Shown: piece by piece, positions 1 to 7,349 of the stretch
Position numbering within the stretch: the first letter of the stretch is position 1
How the letters are laid out: the number at the start of each line of letters is the position of its first letter
Origin: Larix sibirica
Taxonomy: Eukaryota > Streptophyta > Pinopsida > Pinales > Pinaceae
Reading direction: 5' to 3'
Length of the DNA: 10,626 nt
Assembly (NCBI GenBank): GCA_004151065.3
Contig: NWUY0300049703.1
Coordinates: forward strand, 1 to 10,626
The notes under the pieces: model-generated
Databases searched by the model: none
The model's input: only the letters and a program-made list of their open reading frames with translations
What the model was told of the DNA's origin: nothing
Position numbers and translations under genes: made by a program

Positions 1-1
1 C

Positions 2-994
2 AAAGGTGTTACTTTTGATACTGTAGCATATAATGCACTTATTGATGGCCTCTGTAAAACTGACAGTTTTCATATGGCTTGGAAACTTTTCAAAGGGATG
101 AAGGCATTAGGCCATACTCCTGATGTTTTCACTTACAATTCATTCTTTGATGCTCTTGGTAAGGTTGGCAAAATGGATGAAGCCTTCAGACTGCTTGGTG
201 AGATGCGTGCAAGAGGATGCAAGATGGACACAATTACCTACAATACTCTAATTTCGGGCCTTGTAAAGGCCGATAGAGTAGATGAGGCCTTAAGTCTGTA
301 TGATGACATGATAGAAAATGGATGTCCTCCCTCACCCTTTACCTACTGTCCTTTAATTGATGGTCTTGGCAAGGCAGGGAGAATAGATGAGGCCGACGAT
401 CTCTTTCATGAAATGACCAAAGCTGGGTGCAAGCCTGATTGTGCTTCTTACCTTAGTCTCATGAATGCATTTAAGAGGGTAGGGGGCGTACATGATGCAT
501 GCAGACTCTTTGACAGAATGGTAGCAGAGGGCATAAAACCAGATCTAAAATCTTACACTGTTCTCGTAGATAGCCTCTGTATGAAGGGTAGGATAGATGA
601 TGCCCTTCACTTTTTTGAGCAACTGAAAACCGACTGCTTGAAGCCAGATACCACTCTCTATAATCTCATTATTGATGAACTAGGAAAAGCACAGAGGTAT
701 ATGAAGGCCTTACTACTTTTCAATGAAATGAAAAATAACGGTTATGTTCCAAACCTAGTCACCTATAACTCCTTGATCAACCACCTTGGAAACGTAGGTA
801 TGGTGAAGCAGGCAGAGGACTTATATAAAGAACTACTATCAGAGGGGCATGTACCAGATGTTGTGACTTATAATGCATTGATTCGTGGGTTCAGCAGAGC
901 AGGCCAAGTTAACCGTGCATATGAAATCTTTAAAGACATGATTGCCGGTGGTTGTAAACCTACTCCAATGACATATTCTTACCTACCTAGTTGA
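2..994 (+). CDS. PGR3: PGR3-like P-class PPR protein, C-terminal part (5' end outside window)
   Basis: The frame is open from the left edge to the TGA at 992-994; the first ATG (74) lies inside a repeat and is not the true start. Nine complete 35-residue PPR repeats are seen, each with a Y-N/C/L/T start, an LG/LC-K core and a G-x-x-P end, followed by an incomplete tenth ending TYSYLPS. There are no E, DYW or SMR domains, so it is P-class. From memory, Arabidopsis PGR3 ends very similarly: DLKxYxVLVDxLCMxGR, YNLIIxxLGK, LFNEMK, TYNSLI, NALIRG and a final TYxxLP. PGR3 is a chloroplast stromal RNA-binding protein needed for petL-operon RNA stability and translation, and reported to act on ndhA and rpl14-rps8 RNAs. 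Residues 5/35 of the nine repeats read ND, ND, NS, CD, LD, TD, NN, ND, NT. PPR membership is certain; PGR3 orthology versus a close paralogue is inferred. Confidence 0.9.
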   Translation, partial: KGVTFDTVAYNALIDGLCKTDSFHMAWKLFKGMKALGHTPDVFTYNSFFDALGKVGKMDEAFRLLGEMRARGCKMDTITYNTLISGLVKADRVDEALSLYDDMIENGCPPSPFTYCPLIDGLGKAGRIDEADDLFHEMTKAGCKPDCASYLSLMNAFKRVGGVHDACRLFDRMVAEGIKPDLKSYTVLVDSLCMKGRIDDALHFFEQLKTDCLKPDTTLYNLIIDELGKAQRYMKALLLFNEMKNNGYVPNLVTYNSLINHLGNVGMVKQAEDLYKELLSEGHVPDVVTYNALIRGFSRAGQVNRAYEIFKDMIAGGCKPTPMTYSYLPS

Positions 995-1479
995 TCTTGA
1001 AAACTAGCATCTTTGAACTTTACATTCATATGAATTTTGTACATTCCAAGTTTTTCTCTCAAATGAACCGTCACTCCTTTTGGTTCCTACTCAAAAGCCT
1101 GAAACTCTTTATATGCATCTCTCCCTTGTTTTCCTCATAATTTTCTACTTCTAGCTATTAAAAGTTTTCAGCGTTCTTCAGTTTAACTGGAAAGTGTTGT
1201 TGTAAATTACTTGTTTTTGATAATAGATATGCATTAAATGCTACCACTCCGTTTTGTTCTTAAATATTTCTGACCCATAAAGATGGGACTAAGAATCAGG
1301 TCACTGTAGAATCTACTGTGAGATCGGTTTCCTTCTTCTTTTAATATCTAAATGCTTTGCAATTCATTTACAAAGGACTGACATTTATCAGGTCTTTTAC
1401 CTATTCTTTGCACTAGAAAGGCTTTTTTTTTTTCTGCTGATCATGCAGGCAGTTGTAGAGGTAAGTTATTTAGGCTACT
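995..1479. other. 3' flank of the PPR gene, probable 3' UTR and/or intron; no gene
   Basis: This is AT-rich with stops in all frames. I see no AATAAA-type poly(A) signal just after the PPR stop codon. A T-run at about 1424-1434 followed by CTGCTGATCATGCAG makes a strong intron 3' end at 1448. No equally strong donor is visible between 994 and 1400, so if an intron ends here its donor is weak or lies elsewhere. Confidence 0.5.
1449..1460 (+). other. Candidate 12-nt microexon between splice-like sites
   Basis: The bases GCAGTTGTAGAG lie between a polypyrimidine-CAG acceptor ending at 1448 and a textbook GAG|GTAAGT donor starting at 1461. A second AG at 1451-1452 would give an 8-nt exon instead. 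It may be part of a spliced 3' UTR of the PPR gene, or chance. No transcript evidence can be seen from sequence. Confidence 0.25.
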
Positions 1480-2085
1480 GATGCAAGATGGACACAATTA
1501 CCTACAACACTAATTTTGGGCATTGTAAAGGCCAATAGAGTAGATGAAGCCTTTAGTCTGTAATATGTATGATGACATGACAGAAAATGGATGTCCTCCC
1601 TCACCCTCTACTTACTGTCCTTTAATTGATGAGCTTTGCAAGGCAGGAACAGTGATGAGGCCAACGATCTCTTTCAGGAGCTGGGTGCATGCCTGGTTGT
1701 GCTTCTTACTTCAGTCTTATGGATGCATTTAGGAAGGTAGGGGACAATGTACATACATGATGCATGGAGACTTTTTGACAGAAAAGTAGCCGGAGGGCAT
1801 AAAACCGAATCTAAAATCTTACACTGTACTCATAGATACATAGATAGCCTCTGTATGAAGGGTATGATAGATGATGCCCTTCACTATTTTGAGGAATTGA
1901 AAACCCACTGCTTGAAGCTAGATACCACTCTCTATAATCTCATTATTGTTGGACTGCGAAAAGCACAGAGGTACATGAAGGCCTTAATACTTTTCAATGA
2001 AATGGAAAATAATAGTTATGTTCCAAACCTATTCAACCATAACTCATCCATAAACGTTGGCTTAGTCATTTGGGTATTGTTGAGA
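1480..2085 (+). pseudogene. Frameshifted tandem copy of PPR repeats 3-8
   Basis: From GATGCAAGATGG at 1480 the sequence follows the upstream PPR gene from 216 onward in the same orientation, about 1264 bp away, with high identity by eye. Clear similarity runs to about 2062 and weaker similarity to about 2085, corresponding to repeats 3 to the start of 8. It is broken by a 2-nt deletion near 1511, a 7-nt insertion near 1562, a 1-nt deletion near 1650, a 10-nt deletion near 1677 and 7- and 8-nt insertions near 1748 and 1834. The longest coherent stretch, in the frame open to 2199, still reads SLCMKG, DDALHYFEELK, YNLII and ALILFNEM. It lacks both gene ends. The insertions resemble short local duplications. 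It cannot encode a working PPR protein; a non-coding transcript is possible but unsupported. Confidence 0.85.
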
Positions 2086-2239
2086 TTGTATGTTAGTTGG
2101 CTGTCTTTAATTATTTCATGGGAATATAACCAATGCTGGACATATTTTCTTCAGCACTTATGCCAAAACATTTACCTTAGTTGCAGTAAAATAATGTGAG
2201 AAAACAATGCTTTTAGTAAAACTACCAAAATGAAGCCAT

Positions 2240-2405
2240 ATGTGAACACAATAGAAAGGCTGAGAGATGTTAAAAGTCTCTGGATTGCACAATCTGGTAT
2301 TGACTGCTCACGCGAGCAGGAGATTCTGCCCATCGTGTGTTTTGATACTTTTAGTCGATTAGGGGATTTGAACACCTGACTTACTTTGGCATATTGTTTC
2401 ATAAT
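2240..2405 (-). mobile_element. Possible tRNA-derived SINE relic
   Basis: On the minus strand, 2373-2365 reads GTTCAAATC, matching the RNA polymerase III B-box pattern GWTCRANNC. The seven-base loop TTCAAAT is flanked by arms pairing at four of five positions, like a tRNA T-arm. Downstream on the same strand lies a perfect 6-bp hairpin (2304-2309 with 2314-2319) and then T-rich sequence. I cannot find a good A-box or a full cloverleaf, so this is not an intact tRNA gene. Element ends are approximate. Confidence 0.35.
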
Positions 2406-2454
2406 GAACTCCCTTAAAAAATAATATAATCTTACTTAGGACAAGAAAAATTGT

Positions 2455-2640
2455 CTCTTCTTCTCTACTTCCTTATATGTCCATCAACATCTTAGCTTTT
2501 AGCAACCCGACAAATTAAACGAACCCCAATATTGGATGACAAAACTATCTCCCCAATAAACTTCTTTCTTCACTTCCCTGCCTCCCTGCATGCCCATCAA
2601 CATCTTAGCTTTTCTAAACCCAACGAATTAAGCGAGAAAC
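2455..2640. repeat. Two-copy diverged direct repeat, ~113-bp period
   Basis: The 20-mer CCATCAACATCTTAGCTTTT occurs at 2481-2500 and again at 2594-2613. Related flanks (CTTC-rich before; AACCCGACAAATTAAACGA versus AACCCAACGAATTAAGCGA after) extend each copy to roughly 70-75 bp. No coding potential is evident, and nothing identifies it as a known element. Confidence 0.7.
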
Positions 2641-3034
2641 AAACGTTGTCAACCAACTCGAAAGTCAAGTTTTCATATAAAAGACTTACTCGAAAGTATT
2701 AATTCACATAGTGCCAAACACACTCTGTTTTCCACACACCAACCTGCCAGAAGTACTGCTGCCCCAAAGTCTTCATGGCTAGCTCGTGATACAGCTTATA
2801 CAAATAGCACTCCTCTGATAAAATACAGCTAACACGTGAGCTGCCACAAAAAAAAACTACAGACAACGATTCTCTATGCATAAATTATAAGCCTGTCCTG
2901 TATAATAATTAGCTCATGCTTGTCTGTATGTGTGACAGATTTGAGATTAGCTCTCTTATCAGGGACTGGCACATCTAGCTGTTTCCTTACCTTTGGCTCT
3001 GATTTTAATCATTGCTGGATCCATTCATCCATCT
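2641..3034. other. No identifiable gene
   Basis: Short open frames occur on both strands: one of 60 codons on the minus strand (2699-2881) and one on the plus strand from 2920 to 3156. Neither shows a recognisable domain. I see no RNA gene or transposon ends. Confidence 0.5.
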
Positions 3035-3112
3035 ATCCATATTCCTTTGAATTGGATTCTCAGGTGGCAGATAATCCATATTCCTTTGAATTGGATTCTC
3101 AGGTGGCAGATA
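3035..3112. repeat. Perfect two-copy 39-bp tandem duplication
   Basis: 3035-3073 and 3074-3112 are identical. The unit begins ATCCATATTCC and ends GGTGGCAGAT plus A. Because 39 is a multiple of three, it repeats 13 residues (including PYSFELDSQVAD) in the plus-strand open frame 2920-3156, but that frame has no known domain. Perfect identity suggests a recent event. Confidence 0.95.
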
Positions 3113-3408
3113 GGGCAAGAATGCTGGGAGACTCTGAGAGAGGAAAAATGGGTTAAAAGTTTGATTGAAAAGATTTGTCTGAGGCCAAATTCAAAGTCTT
3201 AATTTATAGAGATGTATATATCAAGTATCTAAATTTAAACTTATAAGTTTTTATCAAAATTACATATTTTTTACCGTAAAATTTACTCACATTACACGAA
3301 ATAGAAATTAAATGAAGACATCTCCAAATTTATAATATACATTACCCATGTGTGTTAAGTTTCACTCCTTGAAAATTAAAAACTTCATATTAAAAAGAAA
3401 ATGACTGG
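3113..3408. other. AT-rich spacer, no gene
   Basis: After about 3200 the sequence is strongly AT-rich with frequent stops in all frames. No tRNA, repeat unit or coding similarity is seen up to the left flanking repeat of the LINE. Confidence 0.5.
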
Positions 3409-3491
3409 TTCTTCGAAAACCAAAACGCTTACACTAAAAATAAATAAAATATCATTATGTTGGCCACATCTTAATTACGATATAAACATTT
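3409..3491 (+). repeat. Left copy of ~85-bp direct repeat flanking the LINE
   Basis: The core 3443-3491 aligns to 6602-6651 with about 45 of 50 positions identical, including the unbroken 17-base stretch TGTTGGCCACATCTTAA. Weaker similarity reaches left to about 3409 (GAAAACCAAA versus GAAAAACAAA). It could be an unusually long target-site duplication. Alternatively it is LINE-internal: with indels, 3463-3500 can be read as the RT N-terminal stretch PISL...YK..VNRLQA, continuous with the coding relic that follows. Confidence 0.75.
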
Positions 3492-4852
3492 TGTAAACAA
3501 GGTTGCAAGCCAAAATTGGCTGAGGTAATTTCGTAAGAACGATTTAGTTTTCTTGGTAATAGGGAGATTCAGGATGCTATGGTGATCACACGAATGTTTA
3601 CATTCCATTAAAGTTAAGAAATTGGATGCTTTGATTCTAAATATGGACCTCATTAAAGCCTATAATAGAGTGAATTGGAGATTTTTAAGATTATTACTTC
3701 TGTAGATTGGTATTCTTTAGGAGTTACAATTTGGATAATGGCATATATTTCTTCAGCTTGCTTTGTTGTTCTTATCAATGGTACTTCAACAAGGTTCTCC
3801 AAATGCTCCAGAGGTCTCAAAGAGGGATGTCCTCTATCATCTTTGCTTTTTCTGTTGGTTATTGAAGGGCTGAGCAAATTGATTAACAAAGCTAAAAGGG
3901 AAGTTAGATTTCAAGGAATCAAATTTTCTTTTGCTCTACTTATCACTCATCTCTTGTTTGTGGATGATGTGATTCTTTTTGGTTCTGGTTCAATCAAGGG
4001 ATGGTCTACTTTTGTAGAAATTATTAATCTTTTCTGCGTTGCTACAGGCATGGAGGTGAGTGCTTCTAAGTGTATATTTCTCAAGAATGGTATTGAAAAC
4101 GATGTATTGGATCAGATTTCCTTTGTTTTCCCTTATAAGGTGGAGATTATTGATAAAGGATTCAAATACTTGGGTTATTATTTGAAACCCCTCCATTACA
4201 GAGTTAGTGATTGGTTGTGGCTAATCAAGAAATTTGAAAAACGGATTAGTCATTGGTCATTTAGACTACTTTCTCTGGGAGGAAGATTGACCTTAGTCAA
4301 AGCAGCGCTGATTGGAATTCTGGTTTATTGTTTTTCTTTGGTGAAAGTCCCAATGTCTATTATGCATGTTATAAGACAAAAAATGTTAGTGATTGGTTGT
4401 GGCTAATCAAGAAATTTGAAAAACAAATTAGTCATTGGTCATTTAGACTACTTTCTCTGGGAGGAAGATTGACCTTAGTCAAAGCAGTGCTGATTGGAAT
4501 TCTGGTTTATTGGTTTTCTTTGGCGAAAGTCCCAATGTCTATTATGCATGTTATAAGACAAAAAATGTTCAAATTCCTCTGGTCTAGATCCGGTATGGAT
4601 ATCAAAATTCATCTAGTAAATTGGGAAAGATTATCCAAACCTAAGTTATTAGGAGGTTGGGATATAAGGAACATCTTTTGGTTCAAAACTGCACTCGGGA
4701 TGAAAAGTATGTGGCGTGGTGTCTTTGGAACATGTTTATGGAATGAAGTCATTCATGCGAAATATCTAAGAAGAATTTCTCTAACTAATTGGCTTAGGAG
4801 TGATGACAAATATGTTCGTGTTGCTTCCAACTTTTGGAATAGTTTTCTGTGA
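3492..4852 (+). pseudogene. LINE reverse transcriptase domain, broken
   Basis: With frame corrections, 3495-3660 reads as the RT finger region (RLQAK, then ECLHSIKVKKLDALIL, DLIKAYNRVNW). A CAG-to-TAG stop at 3703 and a 1-nt loss near 3712 follow. The frame open from 3675 to 4406 then carries EGCPLSSLLFLLVIEGLSK and the catalytic box FVDDVILFG, whose two Asp codons at 3963-3968 are intact. The thumb reads KYLGYYLKP, WSFRLLSLGGRLTLVKA and KVPMSIMHVIRQKM. The 182-bp tandem duplication at 4203-4566 shifts the frame, which resumes from 4328 through GGWDIRNIFWFKTALGMKSMWRG to TGA at 4850-4852, a likely Trp-to-stop change. Function was to copy the LINE RNA at a nicked target; this copy cannot. Confidence 0.93.
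4203..4566 (+). repeat. 182-bp tandem duplication inside the LINE RT
   Basis: 4203-4384 and 4385-4566 differ at only about five of 182 positions (roughly 97% identical). Both encode the segment starting SDWLWLIKKFEKRISHWSF. Since 182 is not a multiple of three, the duplication destroys the reading frame. GTT is shared at the duplication boundaries (4203-4205, 4385-4387, 4567-4569), pointing to short-homology joining. Confidence 0.97.
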
Positions 4853-5740
4853 TCTTTCTCTTGGATCAGTAAAGCTTTCACTTGGAAGGTTGGCAATGGT
4901 GAACAGGTCTGTGTTGGTGTTGGTCATTTTATAGGAGGAGAAGAGTATTACAGTCTTCCTTCATATATTATTAACTATTTGGCAGAATTGGGCTTTACTA
5001 CTTTGAAGCACATTAGAAGGCCAAATTGGATGAGGCCTTCAAGTTCGTAGTGGCTTACTGATGAAGACTTGGGATTAGGCAGCCATTGGGCTCAGGAATG
5101 GAATAAGTACCTTTGAACTCAAAATAAAGTTGGTATTCATCTTAAGGAGGAAGAGGATTTTGTGGTCTGGTCTTTTAACAAATTATTTGGACAAGTTACT
5201 GCTACAGATGCTTACTCTTTTATGGCACAGTCCCTTTCTCACACTGAGCAAATGTGGTGGTACAAGAAAATTTGGAAGTTGAAGGTGCCAATAAAACTCA
5301 AATGTTATATTTGGGTGTGTTGTGAAAATTGTATTCTAACTTGGGATAGCTTGACCAAAAGGGGTTGTTTGGGCCAAACTTTTGTCATCTCTACAAAAAA
5401 GGTGTTGAAGTAATTAACCATATATTTGTCTCATGTTCTTTTAGTAAATTGTTGTGGCATGTTATTGTTAAGGATCTTCATATTTCTCAGACCTAGGGTT
5501 CCTCCTCTTTTGTTGTCAACCTTAATCAATGGATTCAAAGCAAGAATTCTCACAAATTACTGCCAATCTTCCTGTGTTAGGGAGATCTTGAAAACCAGAA
5601 ATAAGGCAATCTTTGAAGAGTGAGTACCTAATGTTTCGAACAGTAGCATAAGAGCTCTAGGAATGTATAAATATTTTTCATTAGAGGAAGTTTTGAAAAG
5701 ACCTAGGCAAATTGGGGAACCTCTCGTCACTTTTTATGCT
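4853..5740 (+). pseudogene. LINE linker and zf-RVT-like finger, broken
   Basis: The frame of the RT C-terminus continues through stop codons at 4850, 5048 (TAG) and 5114 (TGA) to a stop at 5411-5413. It reads SWISKAFTWKVGNG, LPSYIINYLAELGF and then WKLKVPIKLKCYIWVC...CILTWDSLTKRG, the typical opening of the zf-RVT domain found between RT and RNase H in plant LINEs. A 1-nt deletion near 5376 moves the rest to the next frame (CHLYKKGVEVINHIFVSC). The expected CxxC there is CHLY, so one zinc ligand is lost. 5420-5740 is poorly conserved linker with further shifts. Confidence 0.8.
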
Positions 5741-6334
5741 GCAGGACATTTTGATGGGCTGCTCAGAGTAATGACAATGTTGCTGGTATGTTTCTTGAGT
5801 TAAATGAGGTTCATAATTTTAAATTGTGGTTAAACTGTGGAAAAGGTTCTAACACGAGAGCTGAGCTCTTGGCACTCTAGGGATTGGTATTTTTTGCATC
5901 CTCAAAGTAATGATAGTGGTGCTGGTATGTTTCTTGAGTTAAATGAGGTTCATAATTTTAAACTGTGGTTAAATTGTGGCAATGGTTCTAACACGAGAGT
6001 TGAGCTCTTGGCACTCTAGAGATTGGTATTTTTTGCATCCAACATTGATATTCCTACTCTGCAGATTCTTGGTGACTCGATGGTCATTGTAAATTGGGCA
6101 AATAGAAGATCCAGTCTTCAGGTTCTCTCCCTTGATTAGTGGTGCGACGGGATTTTTTCTCTGCTTGAATCCTTTGTTCAAATTAGCATCATTCATGTGT
6201 ATAGAGAGCACAATGTTATTGCAAACTGTCTCTCTAAAAATGCAGTTGGGCTATCCGAAGGGTTATTATTTTTTGAAGAATATTTTGAGAATGAGGTTGT
6301 GAATGCAGGTTCAGTACAGGTCTTCTCTCTTTAA
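5741..6334 (+). pseudogene. LINE RNase H domain (RVT_3 type), broken
   Basis: After a 1-nt loss near 5757 the start reads as FDGAAQSND. The frame then gives GAGMFLELNEVHNFKLWLN, GNGSNTRVELLAL, LGDSMVIVNWANRRS and IIHVYREHNVIANCLSK, ending at TAA 6332-6334. This is the RNase H fold of plant LINEs: the first Asp is in FDG, the Glu in VELLAL and the third Asp at codon 6074-6076 (GDS). The fourth acidic position, normally AD before xLSK, is Asn (codon 6224-6226). In-frame TAG codons at 6017 and 6137 replace probable Trp codons, and the 139-bp duplication disrupts the N-terminal part. In an active element it would remove RNA from the RNA-DNA hybrid. Confidence 0.9.
5762..6039 (+). repeat. 139-bp tandem duplication inside the LINE RNase H
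   Basis: 5762-5900 and 5901-6039 are near-identical copies running from CTCAGAGTAATGA/CTCAAAGTAATGA to TTGGTATTTTTTGCATC. They differ at about a dozen positions. The period is one base more than a multiple of three, so the frame is lost between copies. The second copy joins the remaining domain in frame and is closer to a working sequence (GSNTRVELLAL). Confidence 0.95.
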
Positions 6335-6582
6335 TTCCTCTAGTTGGAGCTTCATTTTTCAGATGTAGACTTTAAGATTAAGTTTTATCTCCTGTAGTGA
6401 CTTTTGTAATGCCTTCTTTATAGGCTTTTTTTTAGAACAGCCTGCTTAGTATTTAAGTAAGTCATGTTTTGTAGTTAGTTGGTTGTGATGAAAGGATTGG
6501 GAAATCCCCTATGTATTGGACTTTGTTCACTTTGATTCACTTTGAACATCAAGGAACAATTTTTTTCTACTTGAAAAACAAA
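6335..6582 (+). other. LINE 3' UTR
   Basis: Non-coding sequence between the RNase H stop codon and the A-rich end GAAAAACAAA. It is T-rich with TTTGTA and TTGGTTGTGATG motifs, as usual for plant LINE 3' tails. No AATAAA is evident before 6582. The end position is inferred from where the right flanking repeat begins. Confidence 0.6.
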
Positions 6583-6657
6583 GATATAAACATTTAATAT
6601 GAATAAAGTATCGTCAATGTTGGCCACATCTTAATTATGATATAAACATTTAATATG
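6565..6657 (+). repeat. Right copy of the LINE-flanking direct repeat, with a 19-bp nested duplication
   Basis: 6602-6651 matches 3443-3491 at about 45 of 50 positions, with weaker similarity left to about 6565. Inside it, GATATAAACATTTAATATG occurs perfectly at 6583-6601 and 6639-6657 (56-bp period). The left flanking copy has only the downstream instance, so the two flanks are not simple mirror copies. Confidence 0.75.
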
Positions 6658-6747
6658 TTTTCTTGGAATTGTTTGTACGATATAAATATCTCTACTTATT
6701 AAATCACAAAAGTTTTGTTTAAATGTTTCTACCAATCTCATAATCAT

Positions 6748-6889
6748 TAATATGGCATGGATTTAATTATCATTATCTTAACTACATAATATTAATAAGG
6801 AAATACTAAATTTATCACTAATATGACATGAATTTAATTATCATTATCTTAACCACATGATATTAATAAAGAAATACTAAATATATTAT
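6748..6889. repeat. Two-copy 71-bp tandem repeat
   Basis: 6748-6818 and 6819-6889 share the core TTTAATTATCATTATCTTAA and the end AGAAATACTAAAT or AGGAAATACTAAAT, with about five mismatches over the first 64 positions. It is AT-rich and non-coding. Confidence 0.9.
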
Positions 6890-7349
6890 ATATTTAGAGG
6901 CTAAGTTAATCTTCTAATGAATGTATATTTTTTCCTTTCACAAATCCGATAAGATTCTGATAAAAAAATCAAGTATTAACATAATTATGCCACGATGTAA
7001 GATCATGCATGGCCTAACAAAGGTTGTGCGTAATTCTAAATTGATTCAAATAATCAACCAATGAGAACCTTGGGTCAATGGAAAATCTAACTTTATGTAT
7101 ATAAAGGGAAGTTTGTTATAAGATTAAATGACTCGTATATCTAATTATATGACTTAAAAAATTCACAATCAGGATTATTTAAATAAAGAAGAGAGAATAC
7201 CAATGTTTATTTGTTGTGTCAATGTATTGGTGTCTATGTTTTGTACATATCCATGATGCTCCAATTAAAATAAAATGAAAGGCCAAGAAAAATGCTCAAA
7301 TAATCACTAAACAAAGGTAGGAAAAAGAAAAAGAATCCATTACAATTAC
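6890..7349. other. AT-rich stretch without a gene; isolated TATA/CCAAT-like motifs
   Basis: No coding similarity is seen. TATATAAA at 7098-7105 lies about 40 bp downstream of AACCAATGAG (around 7055-7065), an arrangement like a plant core promoter. No gene, LTR end or transcript start follows, so in AT-rich DNA chance is the simplest explanation. Confidence 0.4.

Larger units (their letters stand above)
3492..6582 (+). mobile_element. 5'-truncated, decayed LINE (non-LTR retrotransposon) with RT and RNase H
   Basis: The order reverse transcriptase, zf-RVT-like finger, RNase H and 3' UTR is that of plant L1-type LINEs with an RNase H domain. ORF1, the AP endonuclease and the RT N-terminus are absent, as expected for 5' truncation during target-primed reverse transcription. 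The body carries many frameshifts and nonsense codons and two internal tandem duplications, so it is inactive. The 3' end is placed near the A-rich GAAAAACAAA at 6573-6582. Both ends are uncertain because of the flanking direct repeats. Confidence 0.9.

Noticed and set aside
2304-2319. GC-rich hairpin CTGCTCACGCGAGCAG as a transcription terminator or microRNA precursor
   Set aside because: A 6-bp stem is too short for a microRNA precursor, and intrinsic terminators do not apply in plant nuclear DNA; better explained as part of the SINE-like relic.
2172-2402. 76-codon minus-strand open frame over the SINE-like region
   Set aside because: Overlaps the B-box/T-arm relic and shows no protein similarity; likely chance.
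2699-2881. 60-codon minus-strand open frame
   Set aside because: No recognisable domain or splice context; length is within chance.
3471-4196. Three minus-strand open frames opposite the reverse transcriptase (3471-3653, 3653-3889, 3990-4196)
   Set aside because: Shadows of the plus-strand LINE coding sequence.
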